Source of the DNA: Vibrio kanaloae
Lineage (GTDB): Bacteria; Pseudomonadota; Gammaproteobacteria; Enterobacterales; Vibrionaceae
Direction of reading: 5' to 3'
Assembly: GCF_024347535.1 (NCBI RefSeq)
Contig: NZ_AP025498.1
Span: 248,001-312,000, forward strand
DNA: 64,000 nucleotides
The notes under the pieces are model-generated. The model searched no databases and was not told the origin of the DNA. It saw nothing but the letters and a program-made list of their open reading frames with translations. Below are positions 1 through 9,126 of this stretch, piece by piece. The translations under genes and the position numbers were made by a program. Position 1 is the first letter of the stretch. Each line of letters starts with the position of its first letter.

Positions 1-1032
1 AGACACCACATCCACCATGTAGTGGGCAAACAAGTAGCCACCGCCGGTGCTGATATCCAATGGCTGTGGCTTTTCAGGGATGATTTCGAGCCATTTCCCA
101 TCGTGAGTATCAAAGCTCACCACCTTGCCATTAGCCGCATCAAGATTCGTATATAGAATGAAGGTCTCATCTTGGTTATCGATGAGGTACGTATCGCTAT
201 CCACATGATCAATCAGCGTGTTCAGCGATTGTTCTGGTGAATTCAAATCTATATAGAACAGTCTGTTACCCGACGTCGACTCTCGCCCTAGAATGACTAA
301 GTAACGGTCATCTTCGGTGGTGTAGCCTGACACATAGCGGTGCTGCTCGCCGTTATTCTCACCAAAAATCACTTTGTCGCTAGCTTGCTCTGTACCCAAC
401 TCATGGAAGTAAAGTTTATGCTGTTCGGTACGTGCAGAAAGCTGGCTGCCGTCGGGCTTGTCGTAGCTAGAGTAATAAAAGCCGCGGTTCCCCAACCAAG
501 AAATACCGGTAAACTTCGCATCGGTGATTTCGGCTTCAAGCTGCTGTTTAGTCTCGGTATCAATAACAAAGATCTTACGCCAATCGCTACCGCCCTCAGA
601 AATGCTGTACGCCACCAAGCTGTAGTCTTTAGAAAACGACACCGAACCCAGTGATGTGGTGCCATCTTCCGAAAAGGTATTCGGATCTAAGAAAACCTCT
701 TCTTGTTGTCCTTCTTTCTGACGATAAAGAATACTGTGATTTTGCAAGCCATCATTCTTATAGACATAGGTGTAATCACCTCGCACAAACGGCTGCGAGC
801 TCTTTTTGTAGTCTTGCGCTTTCGCCAGTCGCTCTCGCAACTCATCTCGATACGGGATTTGAGCAAGGTAATCGAACGTGACCTCATTTTGGCTCGCCAC
901 CCACTGCGCAGTTTCGTCACTTCTGTCGTCTTCTAACCAGCGATAAGGATCTTCAATGATCTGACCGAAATAGTCATCGCTGACGATCTGTTTGTTGGTA
1001 ATTGGATATTGATACTCTTTTAAATAGCTCAT
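1..1032 (-). CDS. Prolyl oligopeptidase family serine peptidase (S9), N-terminal part only
   Basis: The reading frame starts at the ATG complementary to 1030-1032, preceded by an AAGGATC ribosome site, and is open to the left edge of the window (344 codons seen). The protein begins MSYLKEYQYPIT and contains DPYRWLED near residue 28, typical of the prolyl oligopeptidase N-terminus. What follows is the beta-propeller domain, with WLGNRGFYYSSYDKPDG and YLVILGRESTSGN. The catalytic hydrolase domain (Ser/Asp/His) would lie beyond the left edge and cannot be checked. Family members cleave after proline in short peptides, usually in the cytoplasm. No signal peptide is visible here. The gene lies downstream of, and on the same strand as, the LysR gene, separated by 84 bp. 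Confidence 0.9.
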   Translation of the reverse strand, partial: MSYLKEYQYPITNKQIVSDDYFGQIIEDPYRWLEDDRSDETAQWVASQNEVTFDYLAQIPYRDELRERLAKAQDYKKSSQPFVRGDYTYVYKNDGLQNHSILYRQKEGQQEEVFLDPNTFSEDGTTSLGSVSFSKDYSLVAYSISEGGSDWRKIFVIDTETKQQLEAEITDAKFTGISWLGNRGFYYSSYDKPDGSQLSARTEQHKLYFHELGTEQASDKVIFGENNGEQHRYVSGYTTEDDRYLVILGRESTSGNRLFYIDLNSPEQSLNTLIDHVDSDTYLIDNQDETFILYTNLDAANGKVVSFDTHDGKWLEIIPEKPQPLDISTGGGYLFAHYMVDVVS

Positions 1033-1116
1033 CGTGATCCTTATTTAAAGTGATGGTAACGCTATAACGTTGTTTGGAAGCTGTAACTTTGGAAACCTAA
1101 GCTTCAAACTCATAGC

Positions 1117-2034
1117 TTAAAAATAGTGTGAAATCGTCAGGTAGCGAGTTCTGATGTGTTCAATCAATAACTTAATCTTGTTTGGCGGCTGGCGAGTAAA
1201 TGGGTACACCGCATAAATACCCAGCTTTTTACCGACTAAGTCAGGGAAGATATCCACCAGCTGGCCGTTGCGAATATCGTGATACACCAAACAACGCGGT
1301 ACATACGCGATACCGTGACCACCCAAGGCTGCTTTGCGTAAAGCGGTCGCGTTGTCTGTCGAGAAAGAGCCCGAGACACGCACGATGTACTTATCGTTAT
1401 CGGTGAAACCGTCTTTACTATGCAAAAATTGCCATTCACTGGCACCCGTTGTTTGGTAAGCGTACTGCAAGCAATTGTGCTCAACTAACTCTTTGGGCAG
1501 CATAGGCTTACCGTTTTTTGCTATATAAGATGGGGAAGCACACACCACCCATTGTGAATCCAATATATGACGTGCAATGAGGCTGGAATCTTCCAAATAA
1601 CCGGTTCGAATCACCAAGTCGAGGCCATCCTCGACCAAATCAACAAATCGATTATTAAGAGACATGTCGACAGTTAAACCTGGGTGCATATTACAAAATT
1701 CAGCAACAGCGTCTGCGAGAATCAAATCTCCGGAGATAGTAGGCACTGACATTTTGATGTGGCCACTGACATTTTCACCAAAGCCTGAAACAGCATCCAT
1801 AGCCTCTTGAGCCGCCTGCTTCACATTTTTGGCGCTATGTAGCATCGCCTTACCCGCCTCGGTAAGCGTTAATTTACGTGTTGTTCGATATAACAATTGC
1901 ACGCCAATCTCTTCTTCCAAACGCGCAATTCTCTTACTAACTACCGAATTTGTAAGGTTATTTTGCTCTGCCACCTTACTAAAGCTACCCAGCTCCACTA
2001 CCTGTGAAAACAGGATCAAATCATCTGCTCGCAT
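1117..2034 (-). CDS. LysR-family transcriptional regulator, divergent from lactate genes
   Basis: A 305-aa protein of normal LysR length. It has an N-terminal winged HTH (residues 1-60; FSKVAEQNNLTNSVVSKRIARLEE) and a C-terminal effector domain containing the CrgA/PA2206-like pattern SGHIKMSVP. It is divergently transcribed from lldP, with 248 bp between the start codons, the usual arrangement for a LysR regulator and its target. Control of the lactate cluster is therefore inferred. E. coli uses a GntR-type LldR for this job, so the regulator type differs. The inducer cannot be read from the sequence. Confidence 0.88.
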   Translation of the reverse strand: MRADDLILFSQVVELGSFSKVAEQNNLTNSVVSKRIARLEEEIGVQLLYRTTRKLTLTEAGKAMLHSAKNVKQAAQEAMDAVSGFGENVSGHIKMSVPTISGDLILADAVAEFCNMHPGLTVDMSLNNRFVDLVEDGLDLVIRTGYLEDSSLIARHILDSQWVVCASPSYIAKNGKPMLPKELVEHNCLQYAYQTTGASEWQFLHSKDGFTDNDKYIVRVSGSFSTDNATALRKAALGGHGIAYVPRCLVYHDIRNGQLVDIFPDLVGKKLGIYAVYPFTRQPPNKIKLLIEHIRTRYLTISHYF

Positions 2035-2240
2035 CTGATTATGCCAATTTTGGAATTAATTATTTTCATTATTTCCCTATATCAATAAAAAATAAAGGGG
2101 TAGATTCACGCCAAATTAACAAAACAATTACAAAAACAGCTTTTGCAATCAGATCGATTAAAAATAAAGACACTCTAATTACAACAATTGAATCTACAGG
2201 GTTCAAATTACACCTACAAAACTAATGACGTGTTATTCAC

Positions 2241-2260
2241 TTCAAACATGAACGTTTGAA
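2241..2260. promoter_or_regulatory. Inverted repeat just upstream of lldP
   Basis: The 7-bp arms TTCAAAC (2241-2247) and GTTTGAA (2254-2260) are perfect complements around a 6-bp spacer. The repeat ends 22 bp before the lldP start codon, so it lies in the leader or at the promoter. It could be an operator or a small RNA hairpin near the ribosome site. No T-run follows, so it is not a terminator. Confidence 0.4.
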
Positions 2261-2282
2261 AAACAAGTACGAGGAAGTACCC

Positions 2283-3989
2283 ATGAGTGAAACTCTACTG
2301 GCTCTATTGGCCTTTTCACCAATAGTTGTTGCAGCTATTCTGCTGGTTGGCCTGAATTGGCCTGCGAAAAAAGCGATGCCAGTGGCATTTGCATTGACCG
2401 TTGCTATCGCCTTATTAAGTTGGGATATGTCTGGCACTCGCGTGCTGGCTTCCGTATTCCAAGGCTTCGGCATTACGGTGTCGGTTCTCTGGATTGTGTT
2501 TGGCGCTATCTTCTTATTAAACACTTTGAAACACACCGGAGCTATCACCACCATTCGCAACGGATTTACTGACATATCAGCAGACCGTCGTGTTCAGGCA
2601 ATCATCATTGCTTGGTGTTTTGGTTCATTCATTGAGGGCGCATCTGGCTTCGGCACACCGGCTGCCATCGCTGCACCACTATTGGTTGCTATCGGCTTCC
2701 CAGCGCTGGCTGCGGTATTGATGGGTATGATGATCCAATCTACACCGGTATCGTTCGGCGCGGTTGGTACACCTATCATCGTTGGTGTGAACAAAGGTTT
2801 GGATACGCACAACATCGGTGAAAGCCTGATTGCCAATGGTTCAACATGGGATGCTTACCTACAACAGATCACATCAAGTGTGGCGATCATCCACGCCTGC
2901 GTTGGTGTGATGATTCCTGTATTGATGGCGATGATGCTGACCCGTTTCTTCGGCAAGAACAAAAGTTGGACTGAAGGTTTAGATATCCTGCCGTTCGCAC
3001 TGTTCGCAGGGGCTGCTTTCACCATTCCTTACGCACTCACTGGTGTCTTCCTAGGTGCTGAGTTCCCATCACTAATTGGTGGTTTGGTTGGCCTTGCGGT
3101 TGTAGTAACGGCAGCAAAACGTGGCTTCCTTGTTCCAAAGTCAAAGTGGGATTTCGAAAGCGAAGACAAATGGCCAGCTGAATGGCTAGGTTCTTTGAAG
3201 GTCGATTTAGACGACACTCATTCAAACAATAAGCAAGATCATAAAAAAATGAGCATGGCGATGGCATGGGCACCTTACGTGCTGCTCGCTGTCACTCTGG
3301 TTGCTAGCCGTGTGAGCCCTGAGTTCAAAGGCCTGCTTAAGAGCGTTAGCCTTTCTTTCAGTAACATCCTTGGCGAAACCGGCGTAAGTACAGCGATTCA
3401 ACCTCTGTATCTACCTGGCGGTATCTTGGTCTTCGTCGCACTGGTTGCGGTTCTAATACAGTCACGCAGCGCAACACCTTTAGTAAAAGCCTTTGGTGAA
3501 TCAAGTAAAACTCTGATAGGCGCTGGTTTTGTGTTGGTGTTCACTATCCCGATGGTACGTATCTTCATTAACTCTGGCGTGAACGGTGCTGATTTGGCAA
3601 GTATGCCAGTAACCACTGCGAATTTCGCGGCTGACTTAGTGGGCGGAGCATTCCCCGCGCTGAGTGCAACAGTTGGTGCTTTAGGTGCATTCATTGCAGG
3701 TTCGAACACAGTATCGAACATGATGTTCAGCCAATTTCAGTTCGAAGTCGCGCAAACTCTGAATATATCTAGCGTTGTAGTTGTCTCCCTGCAAGCCGTG
3801 GGTGCCGCCGCCGGTAACATGATTGCGATTCACAACGTGGTCGCCGCATCGGCAACGGTTGGTCTACTAGGGCGTGAAGGTGCAACACTGCGTAAAACAA
3901 TTATCCCAACGTTCTACTACTTAGTAATGAGTGGAATCATCGGCCTCGTAGTTATCTACGGATTCAAAATGACAGACGTGCTTATGTAA
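2283..3989 (+). CDS. lldP: L-lactate permease (LctP family)
   Basis: A 568-aa polytopic membrane protein from the ATG at 2283, which has a GAGGAAGT ribosome site about 10 bp upstream. A longer frame opens at 2256 but has no such site. The composition is strongly hydrophobic, with about a dozen membrane segments, and includes family-typical stretches such as [19 protein letters not shown] and [15 protein letters not shown]. The family imports L- and D-lactate (and glycolate) with protons across the inner membrane. It is the first gene of the lactate cluster, with lldD following after about 200 bp. The length fits the family (about 550 aa). Confidence 0.95.
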   Translation: MSETLLALLAFSPIVVAAILLVGLNWPAKKAMPVAFALTVAIALLSWDMSGTRVLASVFQGFGITVSVLWIVFGAIFLLNTLKHTGAITTIRNGFTDISADRRVQAIIIAWCFGSFIEGASGFGTPAAIAAPLLVAIGFPALAAVLMGMMIQSTPVSFGAVGTPIIVGVNKGLDTHNIGESLIANGSTWDAYLQQITSSVAIIHACVGVMIPVLMAMMLTRFFGKNKSWTEGLDILPFALFAGAAFTIPYALTGVFLGAEFPSLIGGLVGLAVVVTAAKRGFLVPKSKWDFESEDKWPAEWLGSLKVDLDDTHSNNKQDHKKMSMAMAWAPYVLLAVTLVASRVSPEFKGLLKSVSLSFSNILGETGVSTAIQPLYLPGGILVFVALVAVLIQSRSATPLVKAFGESSKTLIGAGFVLVFTIPMVRIFINSGVNGADLASMPVTTANFAADLVGGAFPALSATVGALGAFIAGSNTVSNMMFSQFQFEVAQTLNISSVVVVSLQAVGAAAGNMIAIHNVVAASATVGLLGREGATLRKTIIPTFYYLVMSGIIGLVVIYGFKMTDVLM

Positions 3990-4193
3990 ACCATAAGTCG
4001 TTACTAGAGCACTTGGCGTTAGTACCCAATTCCCCCGACTGCAACACCGTCTCATAAGACAGTTGATGAGTTTCGGAATGGACACTAGAACACATCAACC
4101 CTTCGGGTATTAACGCCATTTTATAAAGAAAACATGCAGCCCAAGCTAAGCTCTCATAGAAGGGCAACATCCCAAGAATTTAGGACTGAAATT

Positions 4194-5333
4194 ATGATCA
4201 TATCCGCATCGACTGATTACCGCGCCGCAGCAAAAGCGAAACTGCCTCCGTTTCTTTTCCACTACATTGATGGCGGCTCTTACGGAGAGCATACCCTACG
4301 CCGTAACACGGCTGACCTTGCTGAGATTGCGCTCAAGCAGCGTGTCCTCAATGACATGTCGGAACTAAATTTAGAAACCGAGTTGTTTGGTGAAAAGCTA
4401 GCGATGCCGATTGCCTTAGCGCCGGTTGGCCTAACGGGCATGTACGCACGACGTGGTGAAGTACAAGCAGCAAAAGCCGCCGATAACAAAGGCATTCCTT
4501 TTACGATGTCGACCGTGTCGGTGTGCCCGATTGAAGAAGTGGCACCTAAGATTGAACGCCCAATGTGGTTTCAACTTTACGTGCTAAAAGACCGTGGCTT
4601 CATGAAGAACGTTCTTGAACGCGCAAAAGCAGCAGGCGTAACCACACTAGTCTTCACGGTTGATATGCCCGTACCGGGTGCTCGCTACCGTGACATGCAC
4701 TCAGGAATGAGCGGCCCAAATGCAGCGATGCGTCGTGTATTTCAATCGATGCGTCATCCTAGTTGGGCTGTTGATGTTGGTTTGTTGGGTAAACCACACG
4801 ATCTTGGCAATATCTCTACTTACCGCGGTTCTCCAACCAAACTTGAAGACTACATCGGTTGGTTGGGTGACAACTTCGACCCGTCGATTTCATGGAAAGA
4901 CCTAGAGTGGATCCGTGATTTCTGGGATGGCCCAATGGTCATTAAAGGCATTCTTGATGAAGAAGATGCAAAAGATGCCGTGAGATTTGGCGCAGACGGC
5001 ATTGTGGTTTCAAACCACGGTGGTCGTCAGCTTGATGGTGTTCTATCGAGTGCCAAAGCCTTGCCTGCAATTGCAGATGCAGTAAAAGGGGACACTAAGA
5101 TTCTGGTCGACTCTGGCATTCGTACTGGCTTAGATGTGGTTCGTATGATGGCGATGGGCGCAGACTGCACCTTGCTTGGTCGCTCTTTCGTCTACGCGTT
5201 AGCAGCGCAAGGACAAGCAGGTGTTGAGAACCTACTCGACCTTTACGACAAAGAGATGCGCGTTGCGATGACTCTAACTGGCGCCAAGACAATCAAAGAC
5301 TTAACCCGTGATTCTCTGGTGGGGCTAGATTAA
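4194..5333 (+). CDS. lldD: L-lactate dehydrogenase, FMN-dependent, quinone-linked
   Basis: A 379-aa protein starting [16 protein letters not shown] at 4194; this start matches the known E. coli LldD N-terminus, whereas the frame itself extends upstream to 4134. The whole chain resembles E. coli LldD. The active-site histidine of the alpha-hydroxy acid oxidase family is at H275 within [10 protein letters not shown], the same numbering as E. coli. It oxidises L-lactate to pyruvate at the inner face of the membrane and passes electrons to quinone. It lies between lldP and the Fe-S D-lactate dehydrogenase, on the same strand. Confidence 0.96.
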   Translation: MIISASTDYRAAAKAKLPPFLFHYIDGGSYGEHTLRRNTADLAEIALKQRVLNDMSELNLETELFGEKLAMPIALAPVGLTGMYARRGEVQAAKAADNKGIPFTMSTVSVCPIEEVAPKIERPMWFQLYVLKDRGFMKNVLERAKAAGVTTLVFTVDMPVPGARYRDMHSGMSGPNAAMRRVFQSMRHPSWAVDVGLLGKPHDLGNISTYRGSPTKLEDYIGWLGDNFDPSISWKDLEWIRDFWDGPMVIKGILDEEDAKDAVRFGADGIVVSNHGGRQLDGVLSSAKALPAIADAVKGDTKILVDSGIRTGLDVVRMMAMGADCTLLGRSFVYALAAQGQAGVENLLDLYDKEMRVAMTLTGAKTIKDLTRDSLVGLD

Positions 5334-5395
5334 ACCTCAACGACTTAGGTTCGGATTCGGACTAATGCTTTGGTCTACTTCGACTGAAGTTCAAT

Positions 5396-5431
5396 CGGTG
5401 TCACAGCAATTACACTGCCGTTGTGACACCG
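5396..5431. repeat. Perfect 10-bp inverted repeat after lldD
   Basis: Arms CGGTGTCACA (5396-5405) and TGTGACACCG (5422-5431) flank a 16-nt loop, about 60 bp after the lldD stop. Only GTTT follows on the plus strand, so it is at best a weak terminator. It may attenuate read-through from lldPD towards the next gene. Confidence 0.5.
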
Positions 5432-5462
5432 TTTAAGCACTGGAAAATAAAATAAAAAACTA

Positions 5463-5725
5463 GGGCGTGTTGACCTTTCGAGCTGATTTTTGCAGCGAGT
5501 TGCTGGGTATTTATACAAGGCAGAGGCGTCGATGTGTAGCTAGCCTACATGAGAAGCCGATAACGTAGTAGAAATGGCCAGCAAACGCTGCCCGAAGGGT
5601 TCGGCTAAAAGCGTTTTACTCTTTGTTGAGGGGGATTTGCTTAGAGTGCTAGGCTACTTCCCCCTCGCCGCGATTAAAACGCTTTTATCTCGAACAAAAT
5701 TTAACCACGAAAGGTCAACACGCCC
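5463..5725. mobile_element. MITE-like element with 18-bp terminal inverted repeats
   Basis: The left end GGGCGTGTTGACCTTTCG (5463-5480) is an exact inverted match of the right end (5708-5725), giving a 263-bp element with no transposase gene. Inside is a strong stem, AAAAGCGTTTTA (5607-5618) against TAAAACGCTTTT (5675-5686), enclosing GAGGGGGA / TCCCCCTC. No clear target-site duplication is visible. The size, perfect ends and lack of coding capacity fit a non-autonomous miniature element. I recall similar GGGCGTGTTGACC-ended repeats dispersed in Vibrio genomes, but could not check. It ends 36 bp before the start codon of the next gene. Confidence 0.8.
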
Positions 5726-5761
5726 TGACCAGTGCCAAATAAGAAGCACAAGGAAGCAAAG

Positions 5762-8617
5762 ATGGAGACAAACACATCCCATGAGCGAGTAGTAGACGCA
5801 CAAGCTTATCAGCAGCTTGAATCGATACTGGCTCAAAAAATAGAAACAGAACGCATTGTCACTCAAGAGGCAAAGCGATTGGCTTACGGCACCGATGCGA
5901 GTTTTTATCGCTTGGTGCCGAAAATGGTTCTAAGGCTTAAGAACTTAGACGAAGTGATATTCACCATTCAAAGCTGTCGTGAACACGGTATCCATTTTAC
6001 TTTCCGTGCAGCAGGCACCAGTCTTTCAGGACAAGCCGTTTCAGACTCTGTACTCATCACACTGACCGACGACTGGCGCGGCCACGAAATCGTAGACAAC
6101 GGCAATCAGATCATTCTTCAGCCCGGTGTGATTGGCGCAGATGCCAACAAATACCTTGCCCCTTTCCAACGTAAAATCGGCCCAGATCCAGCTTCAATCA
6201 ATACTTGTAAAATCGGTGGTATAGCGGCGAATAACGCCAGTGGCATGTGTTGTGGTACTGCGCAAAACTCTTATCGCACCGTCGAGAGCATGAAAATCGT
6301 ATTGAGTGATGGTTCCCTACTTGATACCGCAGACAGTGCTAGCGTCGAGGCGTTCAAGCAATCACACAAAGCGCTATTTGAAGGCATTGTTGATTTACAC
6401 AGACAGACTAGCTCGAATCAAGAACTGGCAGACAGAATCCGCCATAAATACCGCCTTAAAAACACTACAGGCTATGCACTCAATGCCTTGGTCGATTACC
6501 ACGATCCAATTGAGATCATCAAACACTTGATGATTGGCTCTGAAGGCACGCTAGGCTTCATCGCAGAGATCACCTACAACACGGTTATCGAACACCCAAA
6601 CAAAGCTTCGGCTCTGTTGGTGTTTGCCGACATAGAACAAGCAAGTAAAGCCGTTACTACACTATCAAAAACGCCGGTTGCTGCGGTGGAATTGATGGAT
6701 GGCAGAGCACTACGTTCAGTCGCGGATAAGCCGGGTATGCCTGCCTTTATGTCGAGCCTAAACTTAGAAGCTGCGGCTATTTTGGTTGAATCACACGCCA
6801 GCTCCCAGCCGGACTTAGATTTACAATGTAAATCAATTTTGGATGCATTAGCTGATTACACGATTGTTGAATCTGTCCCTTTCACTTCCGATCCAAAGAC
6901 AGTCACAACCCTATGGGGCATTCGAAAAGGCATGTTCCCTGCCGTTGGCGCGGTTCGTGAAGTCGGTACGACCGTTATCATTGAAGATGTGGCTTTCCCT
7001 GTCGAAAACCTCGCTACTGGTATTCGAGAGCTGCAAGAGTTGTTCGACAAATACGACTACAGCGAAGCGATCATTTTCGGCCATGCCCTCGAAGGCAACC
7101 TGCATTTTGTGTTTACTCAAGGCTTTGATAGCCAAGAAGAGATCGACCGTTACGGCGGATTCATGGATGACGTTGCCGAGCTAGTCGCTGTGAAATACCA
7201 AGGTTCTTTGAAAGCGGAACACGGCACTGGCCGCAACATGGCGCCTTATGTGGAATTGGAATGGGGCAAAGACGGCTACGCCTTGATGCAACAGATCAAA
7301 GCACTGTTCGATCCAGAAAGGCTGCTCAACCCCGGCGTTATCATCAACGACAACCCGAATTCACACATCACCAATTTGAAGCCAATGCCTGCGGCAGATG
7401 ACCTTGTCGACCGCTGTATTGAGTGTGGCTTCTGTGAGCCTGTTTGTCCGTCTCGTACCTTAACCCTATCGCCTCGCCAACGTATCGTGCTGTACCGCGA
7501 GTTACAACGCCGCCGTGCTGAAGGTGAAGAGATAGAAGCAAGCGAACTAGAAAAAACCTTTGAATATCAAGGCATTGATACCTGCGCCGCAACCGGCCTG
7601 TGTGCCGAGCGTTGCCCAGTGGGAATCAACACCGGTGATTTGATTAAGAAGCTTCGTATTGCCAAGTATGAGAAATTTACGCCAATCGCTAAGTGGACAG
7701 CGGATCACTTCTCGACCACCACCAAGCTGACTAAGGCTGGCCTCAAAACCAACCAAGTGGCGAGCAAAGTGTTAGGCGCAAATACCGTCGGTAAGCTAAC
7801 CAATGGCTTGCGCTCGATGACTAAAGGCGCGACACCGGTTTGGATGCCAGAGATGCCGCAATCCAATAGCCACTCGCTAGTCTCATCCCCAGTGACGGCA
7901 GAATCCTCAAGCAATCATAAGAAGGTGGTTTACCTCCCTTCCTGTGCAAGTCGCACCATGGGACAACAAAGCGATGCGGGCGACCAACGTCCTCTAACGG
8001 AAGTGACCATGTCTTTGCTTAACAAAGCCGGATTTGAGGTGATTCTTCCGAAGAAGCTAGACGACCAATGTTGTGGCATGCCTTACGACAGCAAAGGGAT
8101 GACCGATTTAGCCCAATCTAAAGCTCAACAGCTCGAAGAAGTGTTGTGGCAAGCGAGTCGTCAGGGTGAATACCCAGTATTAATGGATACCAGCCCATGT
8201 GCTAAACGCAGTATTGAGCAATTCACCAAGCCATTAGAAGTACTAGAGCCGACAGGGTTTGTGAACCAATACCTGCTTGAGCACCTGACACTTGAGCCGT
8301 TGCAAGAAACCGTGATGCTGCATGTAACTTGTAGCTCTCGTCGAATGGGTTTGGAAGGCGCGATGTTGAGCCTTGCTAAAGCCTGTACCGAAGAGGTCAT
8401 CGTTCCTGAACATATTCAATGCTGTGGTTGGGCAGGTGATAAAGGCTTTACCACACCAGAGCTAAATGAGGCGGCAGTACATCCACTCAAAGAACAAGTG
8501 CCGAGCAACTGCACTCGTGGATTCAGCAACAGCCGAACCTGTGAGATCGGTTTGTCACATCACAGTGGCATTCCGTATCAATCAATCTTGTACTTGGTTG
8601 ACGAAGTGGCGCAATAG
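5762..8617 (+). CDS. FAD- and Fe-S-binding D-lactate dehydrogenase (Dld-II / YdiJ-like)
   Basis: A 951-aa protein from the ATG at 5762, with AAGGA about 8 bp upstream; an in-frame GTG at 5732 has no ribosome site. The order of domains is: FAD-binding type 4 (about 40-270, GSEGTLGFIAEIT), FAD-linked oxidase C-terminal domain (to about 530, HALEGNLHFVFTQ), two ferredoxin-like clusters (CIECGFCEPVC from C552; CAATGLCAERC from C608), and a CCG-type domain (CCGMP at C770, CCGWAGDKG at C887). This layout is that of the respiratory D-lactate dehydrogenase Dld-II and of YdiJ (D-2-hydroxyglutarate). The neighbours lldP and lldD favour D-lactate. The MITE lies immediately upstream and may separate it from the lldPD transcript. 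Confidence 0.88.
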   Translation: METNTSHERVVDAQAYQQLESILAQKIETERIVTQEAKRLAYGTDASFYRLVPKMVLRLKNLDEVIFTIQSCREHGIHFTFRAAGTSLSGQAVSDSVLITLTDDWRGHEIVDNGNQIILQPGVIGADANKYLAPFQRKIGPDPASINTCKIGGIAANNASGMCCGTAQNSYRTVESMKIVLSDGSLLDTADSASVEAFKQSHKALFEGIVDLHRQTSSNQELADRIRHKYRLKNTTGYALNALVDYHDPIEIIKHLMIGSEGTLGFIAEITYNTVIEHPNKASALLVFADIEQASKAVTTLSKTPVAAVELMDGRALRSVADKPGMPAFMSSLNLEAAAILVESHASSQPDLDLQCKSILDALADYTIVESVPFTSDPKTVTTLWGIRKGMFPAVGAVREVGTTVIIEDVAFPVENLATGIRELQELFDKYDYSEAIIFGHALEGNLHFVFTQGFDSQEEIDRYGGFMDDVAELVAVKYQGSLKAEHGTGRNMAPYVELEWGKDGYALMQQIKALFDPERLLNPGVIINDNPNSHITNLKPMPAADDLVDRCIECGFCEPVCPSRTLTLSPRQRIVLYRELQRRRAEGEEIEASELEKTFEYQGIDTCAATGLCAERCPVGINTGDLIKKLRIAKYEKFTPIAKWTADHFSTTTKLTKAGLKTNQVASKVLGANTVGKLTNGLRSMTKGATPVWMPEMPQSNSHSLVSSPVTAESSSNHKKVVYLPSCASRTMGQQSDAGDQRPLTEVTMSLLNKAGFEVILPKKLDDQCCGMPYDSKGMTDLAQSKAQQLEEVLWQASRQGEYPVLMDTSPCAKRSIEQFTKPLEVLEPTGFVNQYLLEHLTLEPLQETVMLHVTCSSRRMGLEGAMLSLAKACTEEVIVPEHIQCCGWAGDKGFTTPELNEAAVHPLKEQVPSNCTRGFSNSRTCEIGLSHHSGIPYQSILYLVDEVAQ

Positions 8618-8659
8618 CCCCATTCATACTGCGAGCGACGTGCTCTAGCTTAAAACGAA

Positions 8660-8687
8660 AAATGGCAGCCCAATCAGGCTGCCATTT
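8660..8687. terminator. Terminator hairpin after the D-lactate dehydrogenase gene
   Basis: The 11-bp stem AAATGGCAGCC / GGCTGCCATTT with loop CAATCA is followed by TTTGTTTATT. It lies between convergent genes and, because the left arm is preceded by A-rich sequence, could act in both directions. Confidence 0.8.
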
Positions 8688-8723
8688 GTTTATTCGATTT
8701 CAAACGTGCTACTGAGCTAACAG

Positions 8724-8966
8724 TTAGAGAGCTAAGCGCATCAACTCTTCTGGCGAGTAGTGTTCTGCTTCTGCACCTTTGGCGATTAAGTCGATCACTT
8801 GAAATTCGCTCATGTCACCAAACTCTTTGGTTAAGTAATCACGAAACGCTTTCTCGTTCGGCCACTTACCTCGCACGATATAGCCCTCTTCTTTATCGAA
8901 ATCTTCCGTCTCAAAGAAAGAAAAGTCAGTCATACCAATATTGTGGCAATACAAAACGAGATACAT
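8724..8966 (-). CDS. Small acidic protein of unknown function (80 aa)
   Basis: An 80-aa soluble, acidic protein (MYLVLYCHNIGMTDFSFF...), with an AAGGATT ribosome site upstream of the ATG at 8966. I do not recognise the family. It has no membrane segment, signal peptide or cysteine cluster; the single Cys is at position 8. Features of note are the sequence YIVRGKWPNEKAFRDYLTKE and a C-terminus HYSPEELMRLAL that looks helical. It stands alone between the lactate cluster (convergent) and the ABC importer operon (upstream, same strand). Codon use resembles its neighbours, so it is probably a real gene. Confidence 0.6.
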   Translation of the reverse strand: MYLVLYCHNIGMTDFSFFETEDFDKEEGYIVRGKWPNEKAFRDYLTKEFGDMSEFQVIDLIAKGAEAEHYSPEELMRLAL

Positions 8967-9126
8967 GTTGAATCCTTAACGCTGAACACTTAACTAAGCT
9001 GAAAACCGATCGACAACCGATCCGAAAGCCAATTCAAAAAAACAGGCTTAAGGTTACAACATAAATGCCAAATCGAACACTCTATCGAACACCCAATCAA
9101 GGACTTAAGCAACCTGCACTTTTTCG

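Noticed and set aside
2256..2282. Extended N-terminus for lldP (start at 2256)
   Set aside because: The ATG at 2283 has a good ribosome site at about 10 bp, and the extra residues are charged and unlike the family N-terminus.
5574..5792. 72-codon plus-strand frame inside the MITE-like element
   Set aside because: It spans the internal hairpin and right terminal repeat and overlaps the start of the dehydrogenase gene; no similarity to a transposase.
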